Positions 37,460 through 45,493 of a stretch of DNA of 64,000 bases are shown piece by piece; position 1 is the first letter of the stretch, and each line of letters begins with the position of its first letter. A program made the translations under genes and the position numbers. Source of the stretch: Dongia_B sp964406155 (GTDB lineage: Bacteria > Pseudomonadota > Alphaproteobacteria > Dongiales > Dongiaceae). The stretch spans positions 17,201-81,200 of the forward strand of contig CAYOQR010000018.1 in assembly GCA_964406155.1 (NCBI GenBank), given 5' to 3'. The notes beneath the pieces are model-generated. The model made no database searches. It was not told the DNA's origin and saw nothing but the letters and a program-made list of their open reading frames with translations.

Positions 37460-38395
37460 ATGTTCACTTTAGCTCATATTTCTGACCCGCATCTGGCCGG
37501 CTGGTCGGTGACGGACCCGCTGACGCTGGTTGGCAAGCGGATCACCGGCTACCTGTCCTGGCGCCTGAAACGGGTCAAGGTTCACAGGACGGAAGTCCTT
37601 GACCAGATTGTCGGCGACATGATCGCCGCCAAGCCGGACCATATTGCCGTGACGGGCGATCTCACGAATATCTCGCTGCCGCAGGAATTCGCCAACGCAG
37701 CGGCCTGGCTGCGGCGACTGGGCCCGGCGGAGTCGGTTTCCGCGATTCCCGGCAATCACGACGCCTATGTATCCATGCCCTGGTCGCAATCGCTGGGCCT
37801 CTGGCAGGACAACATGACCGGCCTGATGCCGGGCGAGAGCCCGGTTCTTGGCGCGGCGGAGATCCCCGTCGCCGATGCCGACGATTTTCCCTATGTGCGG
37901 CAGCGCGGCCCGATCGCCATCATCGGCACATCGACGGCAGTCCCGACCCTGCCCTTCATTGCCGCCGGGGAGCTGGGTACCGGGCAGTTGGAGCGTCTCG
38001 CCGGTATCCTCGAAAAACTCGGCGAGGCCGGATTGTTCCGGGTCGTGCTGATTCACCACCCGCCGTTTACCGATGGCCATGGCCGCCGCAAATCGTTGCG
38101 TGATCATGTCGCGCTCCGGGAGGTTCTACGGGAAAAGGGTGTTGAACTCGTCCTGCATGGCCATACGCATGTCGAAGGCTTGGGCCGGGTGGCGACGCCC
38201 AAAGGCGAGGCTCCGGTTTTCGGTGTCCCTTCGGCTTCCGCCCTCGCCTGGCGCCACAAGGATGCGGCAGCCTATCATCTCTACCGGATCGGGCGTCAGG
38301 ATGGTGCCTGGCGGTTGCGGGTCGAGATTCGCGCCCTATCTGAGGAGACAGGCGGCATCGTCCCGGCTGGCGAGATGCTGTTAACCATTCCCTGA
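37460..38395 (+). CDS. Calcineurin-like metallophosphoesterase
   Basis: A 311-residue dinuclear metal phosphoesterase. All five blocks are seen: HISDPHLAG, AVTGDLTN, IPGNHDAY, VLIHHPPF and LHGHTHVEG. The family includes nucleotide phosphodiesterases and the lipid A enzyme LpxH, so cleavage of a nucleotide-diphosphate lipid or removal of a phosphate in the head-group pathway is possible but not shown. It is divergent from the CDP-alcohol phosphatidyltransferase across 254 bases that presumably hold both promoters, and it heads a rightward series of genes that continues to 45.4 kb. Confidence 0.9.
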   Translation: MFTLAHISDPHLAGWSVTDPLTLVGKRITGYLSWRLKRVKVHRTEVLDQIVGDMIAAKPDHIAVTGDLTNISLPQEFANAAAWLRRLGPAESVSAIPGNHDAYVSMPWSQSLGLWQDNMTGLMPGESPVLGAAEIPVADADDFPYVRQRGPIAIIGTSTAVPTLPFIAAGELGTGQLERLAGILEKLGEAGLFRVVLIHHPPFTDGHGRRKSLRDHVALREVLREKGVELVLHGHTHVEGLGRVATPKGEAPVFGVPSASALAWRHKDAAAYHLYRIGRQDGAWRLRVEIRALSEETGGIVPAGEMLLTIP

Positions 38396-38481
38396 AGCGG
38401 TCCGAAATGATCGTTTCTCGACCGACAATGTGATAGACAACAGGCCCGCGAGACCGCTCGCACGGCCAAAGAGCAGAGTGC

Positions 38482-38937
38482 ATGACCACAGCAGCGCCCA
38501 ATCCCACGGCGGCAAAATTTGGATTTCCGGCGACATCGGTCGCGACGTACCAGCGCTGGCTGGTTCTCGCGCGCCCGCAGCAGCCGACCCTGGGCTCCAT
38601 GGTGCTGGTGTGCAGCGATCCCGCGGGCTCCTTCTCGCAGATTTCGCCGGCGGCTTTCGCCGAGCTTGGTCAGGTCACGCATGATCTCGAGACGGCGCTG
38701 CGCGCGGCGTTCCAACCGGACAAGCTGAACTATCTGATGCTGATGATGGTGGACCCGGATGTGCACTTCCATGTCCTGCCCCGCTACGAGCAGCCGCGCC
38801 GGTTCGGTGGCCGGGATTTCATCGATGACTTCTGGCCGAAGCCCGTGGATCTCACCCAGCCGGCCCTGAACGATTCGCGGGTCGTCGCGGAGATCGCCCG
38901 GGCATTGCAGCGCGTCTGGCCGCAGCGATCCGCGTAA
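38482..38937 (+). CDS. HIT-family nucleotide hydrolase/transferase
   Basis: A 151-residue HIT-like protein. The C-terminal signature reads DPDVHFHVLPRY where HIT proteins have H-x-H-x-H-x-x; the first histidine is replaced by aspartate, while the middle (catalytic) and third histidines are kept. The N-terminal half has the expected beta strands (RWLVLARPQQPTLGSMVLV). HIT proteins hydrolyse or transfer nucleoside monophosphates from dinucleotides and related compounds. It is the gene just before lptF, 11 bases apart, so both are probably in one operon. Confidence 0.8.
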   Translation: MTTAAPNPTAAKFGFPATSVATYQRWLVLARPQQPTLGSMVLVCSDPAGSFSQISPAAFAELGQVTHDLETALRAAFQPDKLNYLMLMMVDPDVHFHVLPRYEQPRRFGGRDFIDDFWPKPVDLTQPALNDSRVVAEIARALQRVWPQRSA

Positions 38938-38948
38938 AGGCCAACGAA

Positions 38949-40259
38949 ATGCGTCTGATCGACATCTACATTCTCAAGCGAGTCGCTTGGCCGTTGATCG
39001 CCTCCATGATGATCGCGTTGTCCGGTCTCTTGATGGAGCGCCTGATCCGGCTGCTGGATCTTTTCGCCAATCGCGGCGGTCCGTTCACGCTGATCATGAA
39101 GATGCTGGTTTATCTCGTGCCGCATTATCTGGCGGTGGCGATTCCGGCAGCCTTCTTCGTCGGCATTCTCTATGCCAGCCTGCGTCTTTCGAGCGACAGC
39201 GAATTGGACGCCCTGCGCGCGACCGGCCTGTCGCTCGGCCGCATCCTGGTGCCGATCACCGCCCTTGCCTGCGTCCTCACCGTGGTCTGCGTGATCATCA
39301 TGGGCTTCCTGCAGCCCTATACCCGCTATGCTTATCGGGCCATGGTCTATCTTATCACCGAAACCTCGTGGAACTCCGCGATCGAGCGCGGCGCGTTCTT
39401 CACCGGCTTCGGCGGCAAGACCATCCTGATCGGCGATATCGCCGCCGGTGGCCATAAACTGACGCAGATCTTCATCAAGGAAGCGAACCAAAGCGATCAG
39501 AGTGACGACAACGGCCCGGACAATTCAGACCAGACCGTGGTGAATGACCAGACCGTGACGCCGACGAATAGCCAGGCCGGAACGCCGGCAAAGGTCAAGG
39601 CGCCGACCCATACCATCATCACGGCGGCCACTGGCGATCTGACCAACGATCCGCACGATTTCTCGGTCATCCTGAATATGAATGACGGCTATCGTGTCGA
39701 GGTCAGCAATGGCGGTGCCACCGCGCGCGCGATCAAATTCCATGATTCAGGCTTGCCCATGGATGCCATCGCACCCAAGCCCTTCCGGCAGCGCGGCGAC
39801 AAAGAATCCGAAATGACTTTTATCGAGTTGCTGAAGAACTATTGGTCGCACAATCCGGATCTCGATCGCCGCCATCTGGCCTCGGAGATCAATTACCGCG
39901 TCGTCCGCGCCCTGTCGGTCTTCTTCCTGCCTTTCCTGGCTTTGCCGCTGGGATTGTCGTCGCGCCGGTCGCCGCGCAATATCCGGCTGGTCGCCGGCAT
40001 CATCTTCCTGATCACTTATTATCAGGTGCTGCAATTTGGCAGCAATCTGGCCGAGCACGGCAAGCTGCCGTCCTTCCTCGCGCTCTGGCTGCCGTTCCTG
40101 CTGTTCGCAATCCCCAGCGTCTGGCTGTTCCATGTCGCCAATACGCGGGTCGGGCAGGATCCTCTTGCCCAGTTCTTCGAGGGTCTCGGTGATGTCTGGC
40201 GCGGTTTCGTCCGACGTTGCCGCCGCCTGATCGGCCTGCCGGCGAGGAGGAACGCGTGA
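38949..40259 (+). CDS. lptF: LptF-type permease with a hydrophilic insert
   Basis: A 436-residue permease of the LptF/LptG (YjgP/YjgQ) family, which extracts lipopolysaccharide from the inner membrane together with LptB and LptC. Three N-terminal helices (residues about 12-37, 55-78, 98-122) and three C-terminal helices flank the periplasmic domain. Residues about 180-221 are an insert of Asn, Asp, Gln, Ser and Thr (NQSDQSDDNGPDNSDQ) not expected in the family. It is followed by lptG with a 4-base overlap. Its location inside a sphingolipid locus, away from lptD, suggests that the pair may export sphingolipid rather than, or besides, lipopolysaccharide. Confidence 0.88.
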   Translation: MRLIDIYILKRVAWPLIASMMIALSGLLMERLIRLLDLFANRGGPFTLIMKMLVYLVPHYLAVAIPAAFFVGILYASLRLSSDSELDALRATGLSLGRILVPITALACVLTVVCVIIMGFLQPYTRYAYRAMVYLITETSWNSAIERGAFFTGFGGKTILIGDIAAGGHKLTQIFIKEANQSDQSDDNGPDNSDQTVVNDQTVTPTNSQAGTPAKVKAPTHTIITAATGDLTNDPHDFSVILNMNDGYRVEVSNGGATARAIKFHDSGLPMDAIAPKPFRQRGDKESEMTFIELLKNYWSHNPDLDRRHLASEINYRVVRALSVFFLPFLALPLGLSSRRSPRNIRLVAGIIFLITYYQVLQFGSNLAEHGKLPSFLALWLPFLLFAIPSVWLFHVANTRVGQDPLAQFFEGLGDVWRGFVRRCRRLIGLPARRNA

Positions 40260-41350
40260 TCACGACGTTCTCCAAATACGCAGTCAAGACCTTCTTCTGG
40301 CATTTCTTTCTGCTGTGGATGAGCTTCACCGCCTTGCTGCAGCTTTTCGATCTCCTGAATAATGGCGACGACGTGCTTGCCCAGTCCAATGGCGGCATCG
40401 TGCAATTGATGGAATATGCGGCCCTGCGCGTACCGGAGCTCGCCGCCTTCCTCATCCCCTTCTCCGTCCTGCTCGGCACCCTGCTAAGTCTCGGCAAGCT
40501 TGAGCGCGGCAACGAGATCCTCGCCTTCAAGGCGGCGGGCGCGCCTTATTACCTGATCCTCCTGTCGTTCCTGCCGGCCGTCGGCCTGGTCGGCGCGGTG
40601 CACTTTATCCTGGCGGATCAGATCGTGCCCATCACCGTCGAGAAGCTGATCTCCGCCAATCTCTATCCGGATAAGAAAAGCAAATCGACCGACGGCGTCC
40701 TGAACGATATCTGGGTGCAGGATGGCAATACCATCGTCGAAGCGACCTCGGTCACCGATCGCGGCAGCGTGCTGCATGACGTCGTGCTGTATGATCGCCG
40801 GGACGACGGCAACCTGCATATCCTCTCCCAGGCGGCGACGGCAACCTTCAATCGCAAACAGAAGGCCTGGATTCTCGCCGATATCTGGCGGACCGAAGTA
40901 AATCCCGATCAGGCGGCGCAAACCACGCATATCGATACCGAGGTCTGGAAATCGCGCCTGACACCGGCGGAATTCTCCAATCTGGTGGAACAGCCGCAGG
41001 GGATGTCGCTGCGGAAGATCTGGCGCCTGATCAATGCCGATCAATTCGGTGTCCGTCCGACCTATTTCTATGAAACCTGGCTGCAGAAGCGCATCGCCTT
41101 GCCGGTTGGATCGGTGCTGATGATTCTGCTGGCGGCCCCGGTCGCGCAAAGCCTGCAGCGCCGGGACCGCAGCCTTGCCGCCGGCATCGCCATTGGCTTC
41201 CTGCTGGGTTTCCTCTATTTCATTACCGACGGGCTGGTCATGTCGCTGGGTGAAAGCGGTGCCGTCCCCCCATTTTTCGCCGCCTGGTTGCCACCGCTTC
41301 TCTTCGCCAGCATCGGCGGCGTGATGTTGATACGTCTCGAAGGTCATTGA
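40256..41350 (+). CDS. lptG: LptG-type permease
   Basis: A 364-residue partner of the preceding permease with the same six-helix architecture: N-terminal TFFWHFFLLWMSFTALLQLF, ELAAFLIPFSVLLGTLLSLGK, a periplasmic beta-jellyroll and C-terminal ALPVGSVLMILLAAPVAQS. The start is GTG at 40256, with GGAGG upstream, overlapping the lptF stop (GTGA). In the known complex LptF and LptG form a heterodimer, here to be matched with LptB outside the window. The next gene begins 5 bases after its stop, a CDP-alcohol phosphatidyltransferase, which ties the permease to lipid head-group synthesis. Confidence 0.9.
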   Translation: MITTFSKYAVKTFFWHFFLLWMSFTALLQLFDLLNNGDDVLAQSNGGIVQLMEYAALRVPELAAFLIPFSVLLGTLLSLGKLERGNEILAFKAAGAPYYLILLSFLPAVGLVGAVHFILADQIVPITVEKLISANLYPDKKSKSTDGVLNDIWVQDGNTIVEATSVTDRGSVLHDVVLYDRRDDGNLHILSQAATATFNRKQKAWILADIWRTEVNPDQAAQTTHIDTEVWKSRLTPAEFSNLVEQPQGMSLRKIWRLINADQFGVRPTYFYETWLQKRIALPVGSVLMILLAAPVAQSLQRRDRSLAAGIAIGFLLGFLYFITDGLVMSLGESGAVPPFFAAWLPPLLFASIGGVMLIRLEGH

Positions 41351-41355
41351 GTCAG

Positions 41356-42564
41356 ATGAAATTTTGGATTGATGCCGCCAGTCTGTCGCCGGAGCGGGTC
41401 TTCGGCATGTCGCTGATCGAACGGCATCTGAAAGCAGTGCGGCACCAGAAGGTGCAGTTTTCCGAAGTGGTGATCGATACCGGCGATCAACCGGCCTCCA
41501 GCGTTGCTGTGCCGCAGGATTGCGGTCTCGCCTGTCCGGTCCGCGTGGTGTCGGGCGGCGGCGATATCGTCACCCGGATCGCCCGCAGTGCCGGCGGCGA
41601 AGCGGTGCTGGCGACCACGGGAACCAGCCTGATCGATGCCCGTCTGTATGGCTTTCTGGCGCAGCAATCGGACGACCTCGCCGTCGCCGATGATGGCGCC
41701 ATTCTGGTGCGTCTTGGCTCAGCCGACCGGCTGGAAGCCGGAGCGACCGATTTGCTTCGCGCCGTCGGCGGCCGGATCCGCTGGTTGACCCAGGCCGAGT
41801 TCCCCTCCTTCGTGCCGAAGCTGCGGCGCAATACGCCTTATTACCTCTTCTCGGTGACGACACCGGATCACCGGCGCAAGATCGAACGCTTCCTGTTCTG
41901 GTCGAATTACAAGGGCTCGACGGATTTCTTCACGAAATACGTCTATCCGCCCTTGGTCTGGCTGATGGTGCCGCCGCTTGCGCGAGCCCGCGTTCATCCC
42001 AATGTCGTCACCATCATCAGCATCCTGCTGACCATCGCCGTGGTGCCGCTTTGCGCCACCGGCCATTTCTTCTGGGGCCTGCTCTGCGCCTATGCGATGA
42101 GCGTGCTCGATTCCGTCGATGGCAAGCTGGCGCGCGTCACCTTCACGGATTCATCGATCGGCAATATCCTCGATCACGGACTCGATCTGGTCCATCCGCC
42201 CTTCTGGTATTGCGCCTGGGCCTGGGGCCTGGCCGGCGGCGACTGGCAGTCGCCCGTCTTCATCGCCTCGCTGTGGATGCTGGGTCTCTACATCCTGGAT
42301 CGCCTGATCCTGAAGATATATCCGACGGTCTTCCGCCGGGGCCTCCATACCCACGCGCCGATGGATGCTTTCGTGCGCACCTTCATCTCCCGGCGAAACA
42401 TAAATTTACCCTTGTTTACAGTCGGTTATGCCCTTGGCCTTGGCGTGCAGACGATTTACGTGATCGTCGTCTGGCAAGCTTTGACATGTATCTATCACGG
42501 TATCCGGACGGCCTGGATTCTCGGTATCGAGAAGGCCAGGCCGGCTTCCGATGCCGCAAAGTGA
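41356..42564 (+). CDS. CDP-alcohol phosphatidyltransferase with N-terminal degenerate nucleotidyltransferase-like domain (copy 2)
   Basis: A 402-residue paralogue of the protein at 36006-37205 with the same two-part layout. The C-terminal half has the catalytic motif DSVDGKLARVTF...GNILDHGLD and the shared phrase LVHPPFWY. The N-terminal 170 residues (VFGMSLIERHLKAV, VLATTGTSLIDARLYGFL) look like a nucleotidyltransferase without the signature loop. Two paralogues in one locus suggest two different alcohols or two successive transfers. It follows lptG by 5 bases. The ATG at 41356 is preferred to a TTG overlapping lptG. Confidence 0.82.
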   Translation: MKFWIDAASLSPERVFGMSLIERHLKAVRHQKVQFSEVVIDTGDQPASSVAVPQDCGLACPVRVVSGGGDIVTRIARSAGGEAVLATTGTSLIDARLYGFLAQQSDDLAVADDGAILVRLGSADRLEAGATDLLRAVGGRIRWLTQAEFPSFVPKLRRNTPYYLFSVTTPDHRRKIERFLFWSNYKGSTDFFTKYVYPPLVWLMVPPLARARVHPNVVTIISILLTIAVVPLCATGHFFWGLLCAYAMSVLDSVDGKLARVTFTDSSIGNILDHGLDLVHPPFWYCAWAWGLAGGDWQSPVFIASLWMLGLYILDRLILKIYPTVFRRGLHTHAPMDAFVRTFISRRNINLPLFTVGYALGLGVQTIYVIVVWQALTCIYHGIRTAWILGIEKARPASDAAK

Positions 42565-42661
42565 CACAGGACCTGATACCGCCTGCCGTAATATCCACAT
42601 ATCTTGCTGTAATATGTTGAGTGGACTAGATTGCCGCTCGACAAGACCGACCTTCGGGCTG

Positions 42662-43447
42662 ATGCAAATGCTACAATTCGGCTTCTGGAAAAACCGCACC
42701 CATAATCTCGCGCGCATGAATCTGCGGGACCTGATCGTGGCTTTCGCCACCTATCCCTCGGTGCATGGCTATCTGGCACTCAGCCTCGTTTCGCTGGCAG
42801 TGATCATCCATTGGTACGAGGCTCTGCTGCCGCTGGCGATCGCGTCGGTCCTGACCATCGTCGTTTATCCCTTCGTCTGGTATGTGCTGCATCGCTGGGT
42901 GCTGCATTCGCAGTTCCTCTACCGTTTCAAATCGACGGCAGCGGTGTGGAAGCGGATCCATTTCGATCACCACCAGGACCCGCACAATCTCGTGGTGCTG
43001 TTCGGTGCGCTCTATACCACCCTGCCCACCATCGCCATCGTCACCTGGCCGATCGGCTATCTGATCGGCGGCGTGGCGGGTGCCGCGGCGGCTTTCGGCA
43101 CCGGCCTGCTGACCACCATCTTCTATGAATTCTGCCACTGCATTCAGCATCTCAACACGGCGCCGAAGAGCCGCTTCCTGAAAGAGATCAAGCAACTGCA
43201 TCTCGCCCATCATTTCCACAATGAGCAGGGCAATTTCGGCATCACCAATTACTTGTGGGATAGGCTGTTCGGCACCTTCTACGCCAAGTCGAAACTGCGG
43301 CCGAAAAGCGCCACCGTCTTCAATATCGGCTACACGGAAGAAATGGCGTTGCGCTATCCTTGGGTGGCCAATCTCTCGAATGGAACGCGGGGCGACGGCA
43401 ATCCGCGGCGCTTCCGTCAGGCATCGGATGTGACCAGTGGCGAGTAG
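42662..43447 (+). CDS. Fatty acid hydroxylase / sterol desaturase superfamily protein
   Basis: A 261-residue di-iron membrane oxygenase. The histidine boxes are visible: HRWVLHS near residue 80, HFDHHQDPHN near residue 100 and HLAHHFHNEQGNFG near residue 180, between hydrophobic segments. Members hydroxylate fatty acids, sphingoid bases or carotenoids. Within this locus a hydroxylation of the ceramide chain is the natural inference. The start is uncertain (42662, 42668 or 42716); no strong ribosome-binding site marks any of them. It follows the second CDP-alcohol phosphatidyltransferase and precedes the ceramide synthase. Confidence 0.85.
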   Translation: MQMLQFGFWKNRTHNLARMNLRDLIVAFATYPSVHGYLALSLVSLAVIIHWYEALLPLAIASVLTIVVYPFVWYVLHRWVLHSQFLYRFKSTAAVWKRIHFDHHQDPHNLVVLFGALYTTLPTIAIVTWPIGYLIGGVAGAAAAFGTGLLTTIFYEFCHCIQHLNTAPKSRFLKEIKQLHLAHHFHNEQGNFGITNYLWDRLFGTFYAKSKLRPKSATVFNIGYTEEMALRYPWVANLSNGTRGDGNPRRFRQASDVTSGE

Positions 43448-43463
43448 CGACGGCGGCGCCGTC

Positions 43464-44606
43464 ATGAGCCAGTCGGTCGTCGTCAGCCCAGTCAGCGGCC
43501 GGGCCGATCTCAAGCGCTTCATCGAGCTGCCCAAGCAACTCTACGGCGCGCAGTCGGGTTATGTGCCGCCGCTCGATATCGAGCGCGCGGAAACTTTGGA
43601 CCCGGCGAAGAATCCTTATTTCGGCCATGCCGAAGTGCAGTTGTTCCTGGCCTGGCGCGGTGACAAGCCGGTGGGACGCATCTCGGCCCAGATCTGCCGC
43701 CTCTATCAGGAACGCTACGGCAATCAGACCGGACATTTCGGTTTCATCGACGCCATCGACGATCCGGAGGTCTTCACCGCCCTGACCGACGCCGCCGAAG
43801 CCTGGCTGCGCGAGCGCGGCATGGTGCGGATCCTGGGGCCGCTCAGCTTCTCGACCAATGAGGAAACCGGGCTGCTGGTGGACGGCTTCAACAGCCTGCC
43901 GATGCTCATGATGCCCTATCATGCCCCCTATGCCGGCTACCGGCTGGAGGATTGCGCCTATGTGAAGGCCAAGGACGTGATCGCCTATGACGTCGACAAG
44001 GAGAGCTACAAGGCCGTCGGTTCCAACCGCCTGATCGAGAAGCTGATGACCGAGGGCCGCGTGCGGGTGCGCCCGCTCGACATGAAGAATTACCGCCGCG
44101 ATCTCGCCCTCGCTTTGGATATCTTCAACGATGCCTGGTCGGAGAATTGGGGCATGATCCCTTTCACCCAGGCGGAGATCGAAGCCGCCGCCGCCGGCCT
44201 CAAGCCGCTGATCGATCCCAAGCTGGTCGCCATCGCCGAAGTGGATGGCGAGGCCGCCGGGATGCTGGTCTGTGTGCCGAACCTGCTGGAAGCGGTGCGC
44301 GACCTCAATGGCGCACTGCTGCCCTTCGGCTGGCTGAAGCTCATCTGGCGCCTGAAATTCGGCCGCCTGAAGACCGCGCGCGTGCCGCTCATGGGTATCC
44401 GCAAGAAGCATCACGGTAGCTTGCTCGGCGCGACCCTGCTGCCGCTGATGTTTGGCGCTATCAAGAATCACTTCCTCAGCCGTGGCCTGGAGCGGGTCGA
44501 GCTGTCCTGGATTCTCGAAGACAACATGCCGATGCGCCGTGTCTGCGAAGGGATCGGCGCCAAGGCCTACAAGACCTACCGCCTCTATGAAAAGGCGCTT
44601 GTGTGA
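43464..44606 (+). CDS. bcerS: Bacterial ceramide synthase (GNAT-like N-acyltransferase)
   Basis: A 380-residue protein of the GNAT-related family found beside sphingolipid genes in alphaproteobacteria. Typical blocks are FIELPKQLYGAQSGYVPPL at the start, WRGDKPVGRISAQIC, RILGPLSFSTNEETGLLVDG and, near the end, HFLSRGLERVELSWILEDN. In Caulobacter this enzyme N-acylates 3-oxo-sphinganine. The ATG at 43464 is used; a GTG at 43437 overlapping the upstream gene is also in frame. Its stop overlaps the GTG of the next gene by four bases. It is separated from spt by about 10 kb. Confidence 0.85.
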   Translation: MSQSVVVSPVSGRADLKRFIELPKQLYGAQSGYVPPLDIERAETLDPAKNPYFGHAEVQLFLAWRGDKPVGRISAQICRLYQERYGNQTGHFGFIDAIDDPEVFTALTDAAEAWLRERGMVRILGPLSFSTNEETGLLVDGFNSLPMLMMPYHAPYAGYRLEDCAYVKAKDVIAYDVDKESYKAVGSNRLIEKLMTEGRVRVRPLDMKNYRRDLALALDIFNDAWSENWGMIPFTQAEIEAAAAGLKPLIDPKLVAIAEVDGEAAGMLVCVPNLLEAVRDLNGALLPFGWLKLIWRLKFGRLKTARVPLMGIRKKHHGSLLGATLLPLMFGAIKNHFLSRGLERVELSWILEDNMPMRRVCEGIGAKAYKTYRLYEKALV

Positions 44607-45430
44607 GCGCAGGCGTCGCGGCTGGTACCCCACAGGAAATGCAGGTGAATGCGCTGATCCTCGCCGGCAATCGCGGCGGCGCGGATGCGATCGCCGCCCT
44701 GACCGGCGTCAGCCACAAGGCGCTGGCGCCCATCGCCGGCATTCCTATGCTGCAGCGCGTATTGCAAAGCCTCACCGCCTGCCCGGCCATCCAGCAAGTC
44801 TATGTCTGCATCGACGATGCCGCCTTGCTGGAAGAGGTGCCGGCCTTGGCGGCGGCCTATCATGGCGGCCTGCTGAAGATTATTCCGCCGGCGGCGAGTC
44901 CGGCCGCCAGTGTCGCGGCGGCCCTGCAGCAGATCGGCCTCGATCAGCCGCTGCTGATCACCACCGCCGATCACCCGCTGCTGACACCGGAGATGGTGAG
45001 CTATTTCCTCGCCCAGGCGCCGGCGGACGGCGATCTGGCCGTGGCCCTCGCCCGGCTGGAGGTCGTCACCGAGGCCTATCCGCAATCGGTCCGCACCGGC
45101 TACCGGTTGGGCGCGCAGCGGTATAGCGGCTGCAATCTCTTCCTGGCGCGTCACCCGGCGGCGGCGAAGATCGCCAGCTTCTGGCGGCGCATGGAGAAGT
45201 TCCGCAAGCGGCCCTGGCGCCTGGTTTTGGAAGTGGGGCCGTTCGCCCTGCTGCGCTTCGTTCTGGGGCGGCTGGATCTCGCGGCGGCCTTGCGGCATCT
45301 CTCGCGGCGCACCGGCGCCGAGATCCGCGCCGTCGACATGCCCTTCGCCGAAGCGGCGATCGATGTCGACAAGGCGGCCGATTATCAGTTGGTCACGCAG
45401 ATTCTCGAGAAGCGGGCCAGTGACGCCTGA
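44603..45430 (+). CDS. MobA-like nucleotidyltransferase of the sphingolipid locus
   Basis: A 275-residue protein with a GT-A-like nucleotidyltransferase core: ALILAGNRGG at the start, GVSHKALAPIAGIPMLQ with the substrate-binding Lys, and ITTADHPLLTPEMV, where the Asp would hold the metal. The loop differs from the LAGGxGxR of MobA or IspD (it reads LAGNRGGADAI), so the nucleotide and substrate are uncertain. The GTG start overlaps the ceramide synthase stop, showing coupled translation. It may activate a phosphorylated head-group alcohol for a CDP-alcohol phosphatidyltransferase; that is inference. Confidence 0.75.
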   Translation: MSAGVAAGTPQEMQVNALILAGNRGGADAIAALTGVSHKALAPIAGIPMLQRVLQSLTACPAIQQVYVCIDDAALLEEVPALAAAYHGGLLKIIPPAASPAASVAAALQQIGLDQPLLITTADHPLLTPEMVSYFLAQAPADGDLAVALARLEVVTEAYPQSVRTGYRLGAQRYSGCNLFLARHPAAAKIASFWRRMEKFRKRPWRLVLEVGPFALLRFVLGRLDLAAALRHLSRRTGAEIRAVDMPFAEAAIDVDKAADYQLVTQILEKRASDA

Positions 45431-45493
45431 TTACCAGCATCGCTTGATTATAAGTATCGCTTGATAGCGTGCTCGCCCGAGCGCGGGAGAGCG

